Source: an uncultured Merdimonas sp. | Lineage (GTDB): Bacteria > Bacillota > Clostridia > Lachnospirales > Lachnospiraceae | DNA: 64,000 bases | NCBI GenBank assembly: GCA_944378225.1 | Contig: CALWGE010000005.1 | Span: forward strand, 1 to 64,000 | Reading direction: 5' to 3' | Program-made: the position numbers and the translations under genes | The notes under the pieces: model-generated | Told to the model about the DNA's origin: nothing | Database searches by the model: none | Seen by the model: only the letters and a program-made list of their open reading frames with translations | Part shown: in pieces, positions 1 to 7,985 of the stretch | How the letters are laid out: each line of letters begins with the position of its first letter | How positions within the stretch are numbered: position 1 is the first letter of the stretch

Positions 1-57
1 AATTTGCAAACCTCCGAAAAATCAAGGTAAAACGTAACTTTTACAATAAAAAAAGAA

Positions 58-75
58 GGTAGTTTTGACACTACC
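58..75. other. Small inverted repeat upstream of the first lipoprotein gene
   Basis: GGTAGT (58-63) and ACTACC (70-75) form a 6-bp dyad around a TTTGAC loop, about 25 bases before the lipoprotein start. No T-run follows, so it is not an obvious terminator. It may be a leader hairpin or an operator; the sequence alone does not decide. Confidence 0.3.
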
Positions 76-99
76 AGATAGAAAAGAGAGGAGAAAAAT

Positions 100-657
100 A
101 TGATGAAGAAAAAATTAATTGCAGCAGCAGGATTAGCAGGATTACTGGTACTTGCAGGATGTACAGGAGGAAGCAGCAGCGAGACAGCAGAGCTGAAACA
201 GCAGATTGCACAGCTGGAGCAGCAGGTAACAGAATTGGAGAACGGCAGTACAGTTTCAGAGACGGAAGATGATACGGCTGCAGCTGAAAGTACAGCCGAT
301 GACGCTTCAGCAGCCACAGATACGGCAGCTCAGACATCAGAGGGAACATCTGCAGGCAATGGAGCCGCTACCCTCGAAGAGCTGACTGCAAAGGTAGATG
401 AGTTTGTAAAGAAAGCAGACGCAGAGGCGGCAGATTCCGGAGAAAAAACACTGGAAAATTATTTCACTCTGAAGCAGGAAGCAGAAACAATTGATCATGA
501 TCTGGAATATTATGAGGATAATTTGGAGTATCAGTACAGAAACGGTACTCTGACACGGGATGAATACCGGGAAAAGGAACGTGAACTGGATCTGCTGGAG
601 GATAAGCTGGATGCGGCAGAAGATACACTGGAATATGTATACGGAATTGATGATTAA
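100..657 (+). CDS. Coiled-coil lipoprotein of unknown function
   Basis: A 185-residue secreted lipoprotein. The N-terminus has lysines, a hydrophobic stretch and a lipobox ending LAGC, so Cys21 would be lipidated after signal peptidase II cleavage. Residues about 30-48 are a short Leu/Gln/Glu heptad stretch (like the Braun lipoprotein style helix). A low-complexity Ser/Thr/Ala/Asp linker follows (about 49-90), and then a charged helical C-terminal half rich in Glu, Asp, Lys and Tyr. No enzymatic motif is visible. GAGGAG at about 88-93 sits just before two adjacent ATG codons (100 and 103); either may be used. It is monocistronic, closed by the hairpin at 700-725. It could be an envelope spacer or adaptor, but the function is unknown. 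Confidence 0.8.
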   Translation: MMKKKLIAAAGLAGLLVLAGCTGGSSSETAELKQQIAQLEQQVTELENGSTVSETEDDTAAAESTADDASAATDTAAQTSEGTSAGNGAATLEELTAKVDEFVKKADAEAADSGEKTLENYFTLKQEAETIDHDLEYYEDNLEYQYRNGTLTRDEYREKERELDLLEDKLDAAEDTLEYVYGIDD

Positions 658-699
658 GAGAAGCTGATCTGACGGATATGATATAACAGATAACAGAAA

Positions 700-730
700 A
701 AAGCGGGGCCATAGGGCCCCGCTTTCTGCA
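700..730. terminator. Bidirectional terminator between convergent genes
   Basis: AAAGCGGGGCC (700-710) pairs with GGCCCCGCTTT (715-725) around a tetraloop ATAG. The run of A on the left arm reads as a U-tract for leftward transcripts, and the right arm ends in T. It can therefore terminate both the lipoprotein gene and the leftward operon that ends at 758. Confidence 0.85.
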
Positions 731-757
731 ATTCTGTATGTTATGTACAGAACAGGA

Positions 758-1309
758 TTACAGCTTTACGAATATCGGTGTATGCTTCAGAGCAGGAATC
801 AGTTTTTCCAGTACATCTGAAGTTTTCAGTTTCAGACTGCTGGTGTTGATGCAGGGATGACAGCCGAATTCTTCTCCGGCAGTTACCTCTTCGTCAATGA
901 GGAGCTGAACCTGACACTCCGGGTCATTCATCAGACCCAGGATTGTGGCAGAGCCTGGCGTTACACCCAAATATTTTTCCATATATTCGCCAGGGGCAAA
1001 TGAAAGACGGGAAGAACCGATCTGCTTTGAAAGATCCTTGGTTTTAAACTGTTTTTCTCCGGGCATCAGCAGAAGATAGAATTTTGTCTTCTGGGCATTG
1101 CACAGGAAAAGATTCTTGCAGATTTCTGTCCCAAGGAGTTCATCCACGCCGCGGCAGGCTTCTATCGTCATTGCAGCTTCGTGATCTACACGGACAAAGG
1201 GGATGTCCAGACTTTCCAGAAGATCATAGACGGCCATTTCCCTTGGAAGACGTCCTTCCGGTTCGGGTCTTGCAGTATAAAGATGTCTGTCAATATGTAA
1301 GTCACTCAT
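758..1309 (-). CDS. PrdX/YbaK-type aminoacyl-tRNA deacylase
   Basis: A 183-residue stand-alone editing-domain protein of the YbaK/ProX superfamily. Relatives hydrolyse mischarged tRNA(Pro), typically Ala-tRNA(Pro) for the PrdX/ProXp-ala group. Seen in the sequence: the 'CKNLFL' segment with the conserved lysine, 'LLLMPGEKQFKTKDLSKQIG', 'SFAPGEYMEKYLGVTPGSA', and the C-terminal 'GCHPCINTSSLKL' signature typical of PrdX. It is the last gene of a leftward operon, 57 bp after the methyltransferase gene. The family is firm. The exact substrate is inferred from motif similarity and could be Ala- or Cys-tRNA(Pro). Confidence 0.85.
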   Translation of the reverse strand: MSDLHIDRHLYTARPEPEGRLPREMAVYDLLESLDIPFVRVDHEAAMTIEACRGVDELLGTEICKNLFLCNAQKTKFYLLLMPGEKQFKTKDLSKQIGSSRLSFAPGEYMEKYLGVTPGSATILGLMNDPECQVQLLIDEEVTAGEEFGCHPCINTSSLKLKTSDVLEKLIPALKHTPIFVKL

Positions 1310-1366
1310 GATAATATGCCTCCTGTGCGGTGTGCCAGCACATCGCAGATATTAGAAAACACTCAG

Positions 1367-2248
1367 TCAGCTTTTGACTGTGGTCCAGCGGCCGCTGGCT
1401 CCACAGGGAAGCACAAGACCTGTGGATGTGACCGGCAGGCCGATTTCCTGTGAATCCACGGTACCTCCGAAAGATTTCAGTTCCAGGGAAATCATATAAG
1501 TCAGCACGGCAGGCGCCAGTCCGGTTGTATAGGAGTTGACCAGGAAAAACAGAGGATTGGGGCTTAACAGCTGTGCGCAAAGCCGGATCAGAGGATGAAT
1601 TGCATCTTCAATCTTCCAGATTTCTCCTTTTGGTCCCCTTCCATAGGAAGGAGGATCCATGATAATACCGTCATAATGATTGCCGCGGCGGATTTCTCTC
1701 TCCACAAATTTCACGCAGTCATCTACAATCCAGCGGATAGGAGCTTCTGAAAGTCCGGAAGAACGGGCATTCTCTTTGGCCCAGCCTACCATTCCCTTGG
1801 AGGCATCCACGTGGGTTACAGAAGCGCCGGATGCAGCCGCTGCCAGAGTGGCGCCTCCCGTATAGGCAAAAAGATTCAGAACCTTTACAGGGCGTCCTGC
1901 GTTCCGGATAAGTCCGCCAAACCAGTCCCAGTTGGCGGCCTGTTCGGGAAAAAGTCCTGTATGTTTAAAACTGAAAGGCTTCAGGTTAAACGTAAGATTT
2001 GATTTGCCGCAAAGAGGATAATGGATAGTCCATTGTTCGGGAAGACTGAAAAATTCCCATTCTCCGCCGCCTTTTTTGCTTCTATGGTAATGACCGTTGG
2101 GTCTTTTCCATCCCGGAAGGCTGCGGGAAGTATCCCAGATTACCTGGGGGTCCGGACGAACCAGCTGATAAGATCCCCAGCGTTCCAGTTTTTCTCCTTT
2201 CGAGGTATCAAGTATTTCATAATCAGTCCATTTATCGGCAATCCACAT
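1367..2248 (-). CDS. RlmI/RlmK-like class I SAM-dependent methyltransferase
   Basis: A 293-residue cytoplasmic methyltransferase. The SAM-binding Rossmann motif is 'VLNLFAYTGGATLAAAASG', followed by the acidic 'THVDASKGMVGWAKENA'. The catalytic-type motif is 'IIMDPPSYGRG' (NPPY-like), as in RlmI/RlmL-type RNA m5C/m2G methyltransferases. The start is the ATG at 2248, preceded by AAGGAGATTTT on the coding strand; a longer reading frame upstream lacks this site and overlaps the preceding gene. It lies 13 bp after the ThrE-like small subunit and belongs to the same leftward operon. The target (rRNA or another RNA) is not determined from sequence. Confidence 0.8.
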   Translation of the reverse strand: MWIADKWTDYEILDTSKGEKLERWGSYQLVRPDPQVIWDTSRSLPGWKRPNGHYHRSKKGGGEWEFFSLPEQWTIHYPLCGKSNLTFNLKPFSFKHTGLFPEQAANWDWFGGLIRNAGRPVKVLNLFAYTGGATLAAAASGASVTHVDASKGMVGWAKENARSSGLSEAPIRWIVDDCVKFVEREIRRGNHYDGIIMDPPSYGRGPKGEIWKIEDAIHPLIRLCAQLLSPNPLFFLVNSYTTGLAPAVLTYMISLELKSFGGTVDSQEIGLPVTSTGLVLPCGASGRWTTVKS

Positions 2249-2261
2249 AAAAATCTCCTTA

Positions 2262-2714
2262 TTATTTCTGTGTATCCGGAAGCTGAGTCCGGGGAATCTG
2301 AGTTTTGAAGAACAGGCGGAACAATCCGTCCATAACAGTGATAGACAGGGCAATCATACCGGCTGCTATCAGCGTTTGGGTGACATAATACGAGGTCATC
2401 TGATCGGATCGCATCATGGAGTCCACAATGCGGTACATGCCGGCGCCAGGGACCAGGGGCAGTATGCCGGGGATGACAAAGATGGTAACGGGTGTCTTCA
2501 GAATACGGGCAAGCAGCTGAGCGCACAGAGAAACCATGCAGCCAGCCAGAAAAGTGGATATCGCCGTATTCACTCCGCAGTCTTCCAGGATAAGATATAC
2601 AGCCCATCCAGCGGCTCCTGACAGTCCGGCGAATACAATGTGTCTTCGCGGAGTATTCAAAATAAAGCAAAAGGCAACTACAGCCAGAAAAGAACCAATG
2701 ATTTGCAGCAGCAT
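2262..2714 (-). CDS. ThrE-like threonine/serine exporter, small (C-terminal half) subunit
   Basis: A 150-residue integral membrane protein with about four to five hydrophobic helices. It matches the C-terminal half of ThrE-type threonine/serine exporters (ThrE_2/DUF3815 type); the key segment is 'FVIPGILPLVPGAGMY'. In many Firmicutes ThrE is encoded as two adjacent genes, and the partner half lies immediately upstream (2775-3530). The two are presumed to assemble in the cytoplasmic membrane and export hydroxy amino acids or related small metabolites. Substrate is inferred from the family only. Confidence 0.85.
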   Translation of the reverse strand: MLLQIIGSFLAVVAFCFILNTPRRHIVFAGLSGAAGWAVYLILEDCGVNTAISTFLAGCMVSLCAQLLARILKTPVTIFVIPGILPLVPGAGMYRIVDSMMRSDQMTSYYVTQTLIAAGMIALSITVMDGLFRLFFKTQIPRTQLPDTQK

Positions 2715-2774
2715 AAACAGCCTCCTTCTGTCTTTGCACAGGAATTGCCCGGTTTTCCGGGCAGCATGGAAATA

Positions 2775-3530
2775 TCAGACCAGACCGGCAATTCCAAGAC
2801 CAATACCAATGCCCATGGCAACAGCTGCTGCCGTCACAAAGGCTTCCACAGTCCGCGCCGTTCCGGAAAGATAGTCACCATGTAAGGTATCAAATACTGC
2901 ATTGGTAATAGCAACTCCGGGTACGAGCGGCATGATAAAGGCGATAACAACAGAATCCAGGCGTCCGAAGGCGGGGAAGGCCTGAAGAATTCCTGAAGCC
3001 AGTATGGAAGCTGCCGCGGAACTTACAAGTGTTCCAAAAAAGGACTGCATCCGCATCCGCCGGCATACATAGAGAAAGACCGCCATAACCAGTCCTGTGA
3101 CGGCAGATACAAAAGCTTCAGACAGTGTTCCTCCGTAAGTCAGGGCAAAGGCTGCCGTTACCATGGGAGTGGAAATGAGGAAAGCCCGCGGCTTCCAGGT
3201 ACGGTTCTTCAGTTCCTTTACCTGACGGAAAGCCTCTTCCAGAGAAAGATCCCCGTTACACAGTCTGCGGGAAATCGTATTAAGACGGTCAATCATGTCC
3301 AGATTCGTTCCCTGTCCCACAATGCGGCGTACAACCGTCATGGAATGAATGGAAGGATCGTCCAGAGTAGCTACAAAGCCTGTCATGGTTACGAATACTT
3401 CCGCAGTTTTAAGCTGAGAAAGAGCGAGCATCCGGTGCATGGTATCCTCAACCCTGCAGGTTTCAGCCCCATATTCCAGCATCATCTGACCAGCCATTAC
3501 GGAAGTATCCAGAAGCAGTTTATAGTCCAT
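2775..3530 (-). CDS. ThrE-like threonine/serine exporter, large (N-terminal half) subunit
   Basis: A 251-residue protein of the ThrE N-terminal family. It has a cytoplasmic head with 'YGAETCRVEDTM' near residues 20-31, followed by about five membrane helices, including 'FIMPLVPGVAITNAVFDTLHGDYLSG', which echoes the 'VPG' motif of the partner. The start is the ATG at 3530 because AAGGAA lies seven bases before it; the ATG at 3557 has no comparable ribosome site. It is the first gene of the leftward operon driven by the promoter at 3611-3639. It presumably works together with the 150-residue downstream subunit. Confidence 0.85.
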   Translation of the reverse strand: MDYKLLLDTSVMAGQMMLEYGAETCRVEDTMHRMLALSQLKTAEVFVTMTGFVATLDDPSIHSMTVVRRIVGQGTNLDMIDRLNTISRRLCNGDLSLEEAFRQVKELKNRTWKPRAFLISTPMVTAAFALTYGGTLSEAFVSAVTGLVMAVFLYVCRRMRMQSFFGTLVSSAAASILASGILQAFPAFGRLDSVVIAFIMPLVPGVAITNAVFDTLHGDYLSGTARTVEAFVTAAAVAMGIGIGLGIAGLV

Positions 3531-3610
3531 AATAGTGTTCCTTTTTAAATCCTGCATATCCGGGTATTGGCTCTTTGTAAAGGGCCGTCTGCCCGGTATT
3601 TACCTGCTAT

Positions 3611-3639
3611 ATTATACCTGTGCCGAAAGGGGTGGTCAA
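3611..3639 (-). promoter_or_regulatory. Sigma-A type promoter of the thrE-like operon
   Basis: On the minus strand TTGACC (3639-3634) and TATAAT (3616-3611) are separated by exactly 17 bp. The predicted start near 3604 gives a 75-nt leader to the ATG at 3530. Confidence 0.8.
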
Positions 3640-3718
3640 GGGAAAAAACGCCGTGTCTGTCAAAAAGGAAGGTGTACAGTTCCTTTTGCTTTATATGGAT
3701 TTTCCTGCATAAATAGTA

Positions 3719-3724
3719 TATAAT
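3719..3724 (+). promoter_or_regulatory. Possible -10 element upstream of uvrC
   Basis: TATAAT at 3719-3724 lies about 90 bp before the chosen uvrC start. No good -35 hexamer stands 16-18 bp upstream (TGGATT at 3696-3701 is weak), so this is only a candidate. Confidence 0.35.
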
Positions 3725-3811
3725 CGTAGAAAACATATGTTTTGTGCCTGCTGCGGTTCAGACGGAGAAAAGATGGCAGCAGGCAGCAAAAGGCAGGAAG
3801 GATTTTTGCAG

Positions 3812-5668
3812 ATGTTTAATATAGAAGAAGAACTGAAAAAGCTCCCGTCCAGGCCGGGAGTTTATCTGATGCATGATGAGAAGGATGCCATTATCTATGT
3901 GGGAAAAGCGGTTTCCCTGAAAAACCGGGTGCGTCAGTATTTTCAGTCCAGCCGGAACAAGGGTGTGAAGATTGAGCAGATGGTTACCCATATTGCCCGT
4001 TTTGAATATATTGTCACAGATTCTGAGCTGGAGGCCCTTGTGCTGGAGTGTAACCTGATCAAGGAGCATCGCCCCAAATATAATACCATGCTGATGGATG
4101 ACAAAACTTATCCGTATATTAAGGTTACTGTCAATGAGGACTTTCCACGGGTACTCTTCTCCAGGCAGCTGAAAAAAGATAAGGCGAAATATTACGGACC
4201 TTATACCAGCGCGGGCGCAGTCAAGGATACGATTGATCTGATACACAAGCTTTATCAGATCCGGACCTGCAGTCGCAGTCTGCCCAGAGATATCGGAAAA
4301 GAGAGGCCCTGCCTGAATTACCATATTCATCAGTGCGCAGCTCCCTGTCAGGGCTTTATTTCCAGAGAGGAATATGCAGGCAATGTAGGCAGAGCTCTGG
4401 AATTTCTGAACGGGAATTACAGTCCTCTTTTAAAGGAACTGGAAGAAAAGATGAAAGCAGCCTCTGACGCCATGGAATTTGAAAAAGCCATTGAGTATCG
4501 GGAGCTGTTAAACAGCGTGAAGCAGATTGCCCAGAAGCAGAAAATCACGAACAGTGATATGGAGGATAAGGATATCATTGCCATGGCTGCAGAAGGAGAA
4601 GATGCGGTAGTACAGGTCTTCTTTGTACGTGACGGCCGTCTTATCGGCCGGGATCATTTTTATCTGAAAACTGCAGAGGGCGAACAGCCAAAAGAGATTC
4701 TGGGAAGCTTTATCAAGCAGTTTTATGCAGGAACGCCTTATATTCCCCGGGAGCTTATGATCCAGGAAGCTGTGGAGGATCAGGAGCTGATTGAACAGTG
4801 GCTGACTGCCAGAAAGGGACACAGGGTTTATTTGCGGGTGCCGAAAATCGGCTCCAAGGAAAAGCTGGTGGAACTGGCCGGAAAGAATGCAGCCATGGTG
4901 CTGAGTCAGGATAAAGAGCGGATTAAGAGAGAAGAAGGAAGAACCATAGGAGCTATGAAGGAGATAGCAGCTCTTCTGGGGCTTCAGGAAATCCGCCGCG
5001 TAGAGGCTTTTGATATTTCGAATACGAATGGATTTGAGTCTGTGGGCTCCATGGTAGTTTATGAGCAGGGAAAGCCTAAGCGCAGTGATTACCGGAAATT
5101 TAAAATACGTACAGTAAAAGGACCGGATGATTATGCCAGCATGCAGGAAGTGCTGACAAGACGTTTTCGGCATGGTATGGAGGAGAAGAGGGAACTTCAG
5201 GAAAAAGAAATGCCCGGAGAGCTGGGAAGCTTTACCAGATTTCCGGATTTACTGATGATGGACGGAGGAAGAGGTCAGGTCAATGTGGCATTGCAGGTGC
5301 TGGAAGATCTGGGACTTTCGATTCCCGTCTGCGGAATGGTAAAGGATGATAATCACCGGACACGGGGGCTGTATTTCAATAATGTGGAACTGCCCATTGA
5401 CCGGAATTCAGAAGGCTTCCGCCTGATTACGCGGATTCAGGATGAAGCTCACCGCTTTGCCATAGAGTATCATCGTTCGCTTCGGGGAAAAGAACAGGTA
5501 CATTCTGTTCTGGATGATATTGAAGGAATCGGTCCGGCCAGAAGAAAGGCTTTGATGCGGCAGTTCCGCTCACTGGAAGCGATTCGGGAAGCAGACGTGG
5601 AGACGCTGGCGGCAGCGCCGTCTATGAGCCTGGCAGCAGCAGAAAATGTCTGGAAATTTTTCCATTGA
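3812..5668 (+). CDS. uvrC: Excinuclease ABC subunit C
   Basis: UvrC makes the dual incisions around lesions bound by UvrAB in nucleotide excision repair. The 618-residue length is normal. Domains in order: GIY-YIG nuclease (residues about 10-90; 'GVYLM' and 'IIYVGKA'), a cysteine-bearing region ('[13 protein letters not shown]', about 165-180), the UVR domain that contacts UvrB (about 205-240; '[13 protein letters not shown]'), the RNase H-like endonuclease ('[20 protein letters not shown]', '[10 protein letters not shown]'), and a C-terminal helix-hairpin-helix ('[16 protein letters not shown]'). The start at 3812 is preferred to the ATG at 3737 because AGGAAGGA lies nine bases upstream and the family begins close to the GIY-YIG domain. 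It is transcribed divergently from the thrE-like operon. Confidence 0.95.
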   Translation: MFNIEEELKKLPSRPGVYLMHDEKDAIIYVGKAVSLKNRVRQYFQSSRNKGVKIEQMVTHIARFEYIVTDSELEALVLECNLIKEHRPKYNTMLMDDKTYPYIKVTVNEDFPRVLFSRQLKKDKAKYYGPYTSAGAVKDTIDLIHKLYQIRTCSRSLPRDIGKERPCLNYHIHQCAAPCQGFISREEYAGNVGRALEFLNGNYSPLLKELEEKMKAASDAMEFEKAIEYRELLNSVKQIAQKQKITNSDMEDKDIIAMAAEGEDAVVQVFFVRDGRLIGRDHFYLKTAEGEQPKEILGSFIKQFYAGTPYIPRELMIQEAVEDQELIEQWLTARKGHRVYLRVPKIGSKEKLVELAGKNAAMVLSQDKERIKREEGRTIGAMKEIAALLGLQEIRRVEAFDISNTNGFESVGSMVVYEQGKPKRSDYRKFKIRTVKGPDDYASMQEVLTRRFRHGMEEKRELQEKEMPGELGSFTRFPDLLMMDGGRGQVNVALQVLEDLGLSIPVCGMVKDDNHRTRGLYFNNVELPIDRNSEGFRLITRIQDEAHRFAIEYHRSLRGKEQVHSVLDDIEGIGPARRKALMRQFRSLEAIREADVETLAAAPSMSLAAAENVWKFFH

Positions 5669-5693
5669 CACTGTCATAAATTTCCGTCTTCCC

Positions 5694-5723
5694 TTGCAAC
5701 CTTTGCGGCGTGTATGATAAAAT
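5694..5723 (+). promoter_or_regulatory. Promoter of hprK-glcK
   Basis: TTGCAA (5694-5699) and TAAAAT (5718-5723) are 18 bp apart. The start would fall near 5730, some 36 nt before the hprK ATG. Confidence 0.65.
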
Positions 5724-5765
5724 GGAAGAAATATTTCGACAAAAAGCTTTGAGAAAGGAACGATT

Positions 5766-6704
5766 ATGGCAAGCGTATTGACAGTAGAGATGACCAAACT
5801 GGTCGAAAAGCTGAATCTGAAAAATCTGACGCCAGATATCGATATTGCGGAGATGAAGCTGGCTTCGCCGGAGATTAACCGTCCGGCTCTGCAGCTGTCC
5901 GGATATTTTGACCATTTTGCTTCAGAACGGGTGCAGATCGTAGGTTTTGTAGAGTATACATATCTGCAGAGCAGAACGGATGAGGAGAAGGAACCCATTT
6001 ATCAGAAATTCTTCTCCAGTGGAATCCCCTGTGTGATTTATACATCCCGTACAAGACCGGAGCCAAGAGCTCTGGAGCTGGCGAATCAGTATAAGGTTCC
6101 GGTTTTCCTTGCGGATAAGACCACATCGAATTTCATGGCAGCCATTATTAATTGGCTGAATGTACAGCTGGCACCCCGCATCTCCATTCACGGTGTTCTG
6201 GTAGACGTATATGGTGAAGGCGTACTGATTATGGGTGAGAGCGGTATCGGAAAAAGCGAGGCTGCTCTGGAACTGATTAAGCGTGGACACCGTCTGGTTA
6301 CGGATGATGTAGTAGAGATTCATAAAGTCAGCGATGATACTCTGGTAGGCCGCTCGCCTGAAATTACCAAGCACTTTATTGAGCTGCGCGGTATCGGAAT
6401 CGTAGATGTCAAGACATTGTTCGGTGTGGAATGTGTAAAGGAAACACAGACAATCGATATGGTCATTAAGCTGGAAGACTGGGATAAGGATAAGGATTAT
6501 GACCGTCTGGGCCTGCAGGAAGAGTACACGGAATTCCTGGGCAACAAGGTGGTATGCCATTCTCTTCCGGTACGTCCGGGACGGAATCTTGCGATTATCG
6601 TTGAGACGGCAGCTGTTAACCACAGACAGAAGAAGATGGGATATAATGCGGCTCAGGAGCTGTACCGCCGGGTACAGGAGAGTATGGCAAAAAGAAAGTC
6701 ATAA
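5766..6704 (+). CDS. hprK: HPr kinase/phosphorylase
   Basis: This bifunctional enzyme phosphorylates and dephosphorylates Ser46 of HPr and so sets CcpA-dependent catabolite repression. At 312 residues it has the family length. Visible features: an N-terminal domain, the P-loop GESGIGKSE at about residues 157-165, the following 'VTDDVVEI' Walker-B-like acidic motif, and the HprK signature 'ELRGIGIVDVKTLFGVE'. GAAAGGAACG precedes the ATG. It is followed after 20 bp by a ROK glucokinase gene, so the pair is probably one transcript joining carbon sensing with glucose phosphorylation. Confidence 0.95.
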   Translation: MASVLTVEMTKLVEKLNLKNLTPDIDIAEMKLASPEINRPALQLSGYFDHFASERVQIVGFVEYTYLQSRTDEEKEPIYQKFFSSGIPCVIYTSRTRPEPRALELANQYKVPVFLADKTTSNFMAAIINWLNVQLAPRISIHGVLVDVYGEGVLIMGESGIGKSEAALELIKRGHRLVTDDVVEIHKVSDDTLVGRSPEITKHFIELRGIGIVDVKTLFGVECVKETQTIDMVIKLEDWDKDKDYDRLGLQEEYTEFLGNKVVCHSLPVRPGRNLAIIVETAAVNHRQKKMGYNAAQELYRRVQESMAKRKS

Positions 6705-6724
6705 AAAACAAGGGGTGTATAAAT

Positions 6725-7660
6725 ATGAAAAAATACTGTTTTGGAGCCGATATCGGGGGTACTACCGTAAAATTCGGATTGTTCGATCAGGACGGAATTG
6801 TGCTTGATAAATGGGAAATTCCCACACGGACAGAAAATGAAGGTGTTGCGATTCTTCCGGATATGGCAGCTTCCATAAAGGAAAAAATCAAAGAGCATGG
6901 CCTGAATATGGAGGAGATTGCGGGAGTCGGCGTGGATGTTCCGGGACCTATTTCGGATGATGGTATCGTGCCGCATACAGCTAATCTGGGCTGGGGTTAT
7001 AAGGAAGTGACCAGGGAGCTGACGGAGCTGACAGGTTTGCCCAGCAAGGCAGGCAATGACGCCAATGTGGCAGCCTTGGGCGAGATGTGGATTGGCGGCG
7101 GCAAAGGTCATAAAAACGTACTGATGATCACACTGGGAACCGGTGTGGGCGGAGGTATCGTGGTAGATGGAAAGATCCTCACAGGAGCTCATGGAGCAGG
7201 CGGTGAGATTGGACACATTCATGTGGATGATGAGATTCAGGACTGCTGCGGCTGCGGCAATCAGGGATGTCTGGAGCAGTTTGCATCGGCTACGGGAATC
7301 GCAAGAATGGGACGCGAGATTCTGGAAGGAACAGAACAGCCGTCTGTGATGCGGGGACAGGATATGTCTGCCAAGCTTGTCTTTGATTCTGTCAAGGAAG
7401 GGGATGAGCTGGCAATTCAGGTGGCGGAACGTTTCGGAAGCTATCTGGGCAAGGCTCTGGCCGGTATGACAGCTGTTCTGGATCCGGAGATTATTGTCAT
7501 TGGCGGCGGAGTATCCAAAGCAGGTGATATTTTGCTTGAGTATGTGCGGAAGTATTATCAGCCCTGTGCATTCAAATCTACGAAAGAGACTCCGTTTGCG
7601 CTGGCAGAGTTAGGCAATGATGCAGGAATATACGGATGCGCAAAGCTGATTCTGGGATAG
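6725..7660 (+). CDS. glcK: ROK family glucokinase
   Basis: Cytoplasmic ATP-dependent glucose kinase, 311 residues. Seen: the phosphate-binding 'GADIGGTTVKFGLFD' at residues 7-21, the substrate region 'GNDANVAALGE', the adenosine motif 'LGTGVGGGIVVDG', the 'GEIGHIHV' histidine, and the ROK zinc cluster CGCGNQGC at about residues 174-181 (CxCGxxGCxE). All catalytic elements appear intact. It is cotranscribed with hprK, the common arrangement in Lachnospiraceae. Glucose is the expected substrate, though some ROK kinases also use other hexoses. Confidence 0.9.
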   Translation: MKKYCFGADIGGTTVKFGLFDQDGIVLDKWEIPTRTENEGVAILPDMAASIKEKIKEHGLNMEEIAGVGVDVPGPISDDGIVPHTANLGWGYKEVTRELTELTGLPSKAGNDANVAALGEMWIGGGKGHKNVLMITLGTGVGGGIVVDGKILTGAHGAGGEIGHIHVDDEIQDCCGCGNQGCLEQFASATGIARMGREILEGTEQPSVMRGQDMSAKLVFDSVKEGDELAIQVAERFGSYLGKALAGMTAVLDPEIIVIGGGVSKAGDILLEYVRKYYQPCAFKSTKETPFALAELGNDAGIYGCAKLILG

Positions 7661-7721
7661 GTATTGTGCAGATTGGACAGCAAATGCCAGAAAGTGACAG
7701 CATTTTCGACATGGTTAAGCA

Positions 7722-7750
7722 TTGACTTTTCGACAAAATCGTATTAGAAT
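7722..7750 (+). promoter_or_regulatory. Promoter of a short predicted transcript
   Basis: TTGACT (7722-7727) and TAGAAT (7745-7750) with a 17-bp spacer. It lies only about 43 bp upstream of an intrinsic terminator (7793-7828), so it would drive a very short RNA. Read-through into the following gene remains possible. Confidence 0.65.
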
Positions 7751-7756
7751 AAGCTC

Positions 7757-7830
7757 AACAAAAGATAACACATATGAATTACTAATGATAACAAAGGCGT
7801 TACCAATTCCCGTGGTAACGCCTTTTTTCT
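7757..7830 (+). ncRNA. Candidate small RNA (about 75 nt)
   Basis: Predicted from signals: a sigma-A type promoter ends at 7750, initiation would be near 7757, and a strong terminator closes at 7828. The only open frame in it is MNY-stop, which is not a credible gene. The 5' part is A-rich and single stranded in appearance; the 3' part is the terminator stem. It could be a trans-acting small RNA or merely an attenuated leader of the gene at 7986. Nothing identifies a known RNA family. Confidence 0.4.
7793..7828 (+). terminator. Strong intrinsic terminator
   Basis: AAAGGCGTTACC (7793-7804) pairs perfectly with GGTAACGCCTTT (7814-7825) around a 9-nt loop and runs into six T. It terminates either the short RNA or the hprK-glcK transcript. 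Confidence 0.85.
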
Positions 7831-7869
7831 ATTATTGGGGCACCAGGCCCTATCTCTCCCTTTTATTTT

Positions 7870-7917
7870 ATTCGACCTGGTGGCTGCGCTTTCCCGGCGC
7901 AGCCTGACAAGTCGAAT
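7870..7917 (+). other. Two-tier hairpin of unknown role
   Basis: Outer stem ATTCGAC/GTCGAAT (7870-7876 with 7911-7917), a 5/6-nt internal loop, and an inner stem GGCTGCGC/GCGCAGCC (7882-7889 with 7897-7904) with a 7-nt loop. There is no U-tract, so it is not a standard terminator. It lies just upstream of the -35 of the next gene and could be a structured 3' tail, an operator or an RNA element. Confidence 0.45.
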
Positions 7918-7920
7918 CTC

Positions 7921-7949
7921 TTGTGTTTCCCCTTTGAAATTGTTATAAT
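7921..7949 (+). promoter_or_regulatory. Promoter of the DUF2142-type gene
   Basis: TTGTGT (7921-7926) and TATAAT (7944-7949), spacer 17 bp. The start would be near 7956, 30 nt before the ATG. Confidence 0.55.
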
Positions 7950-7985
7950 GAAAAACAGAATATTGTGATTTAGAGGAAGTAACAG

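Larger units (their letters stand above)
7661..7985. other. Intergenic region glcK to DUF2142 gene (325 bp)
   Basis: There is no convincing protein gene here; a 61-codon frame from 7722 overlaps the promoter and terminator and has no ribosome site. The stretch holds a promoter (7722-7750), a short terminated transcript (about 7757-7830), a two-part hairpin (7870-7917), and a second promoter (7921-7949) for the next gene. Confidence 0.7.

Noticed and set aside
65..70. TTGACA before the first lipoprotein as a -35 element
   Set aside because: The position 17 bp downstream is the ribosome site (GAGGAG), not a -10; it is instead in the loop and arm of a small hairpin.
7722..7907. 61-codon frame between glcK and the DUF2142 gene
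   Set aside because: It coincides with a promoter and a terminator and lacks a ribosome site.
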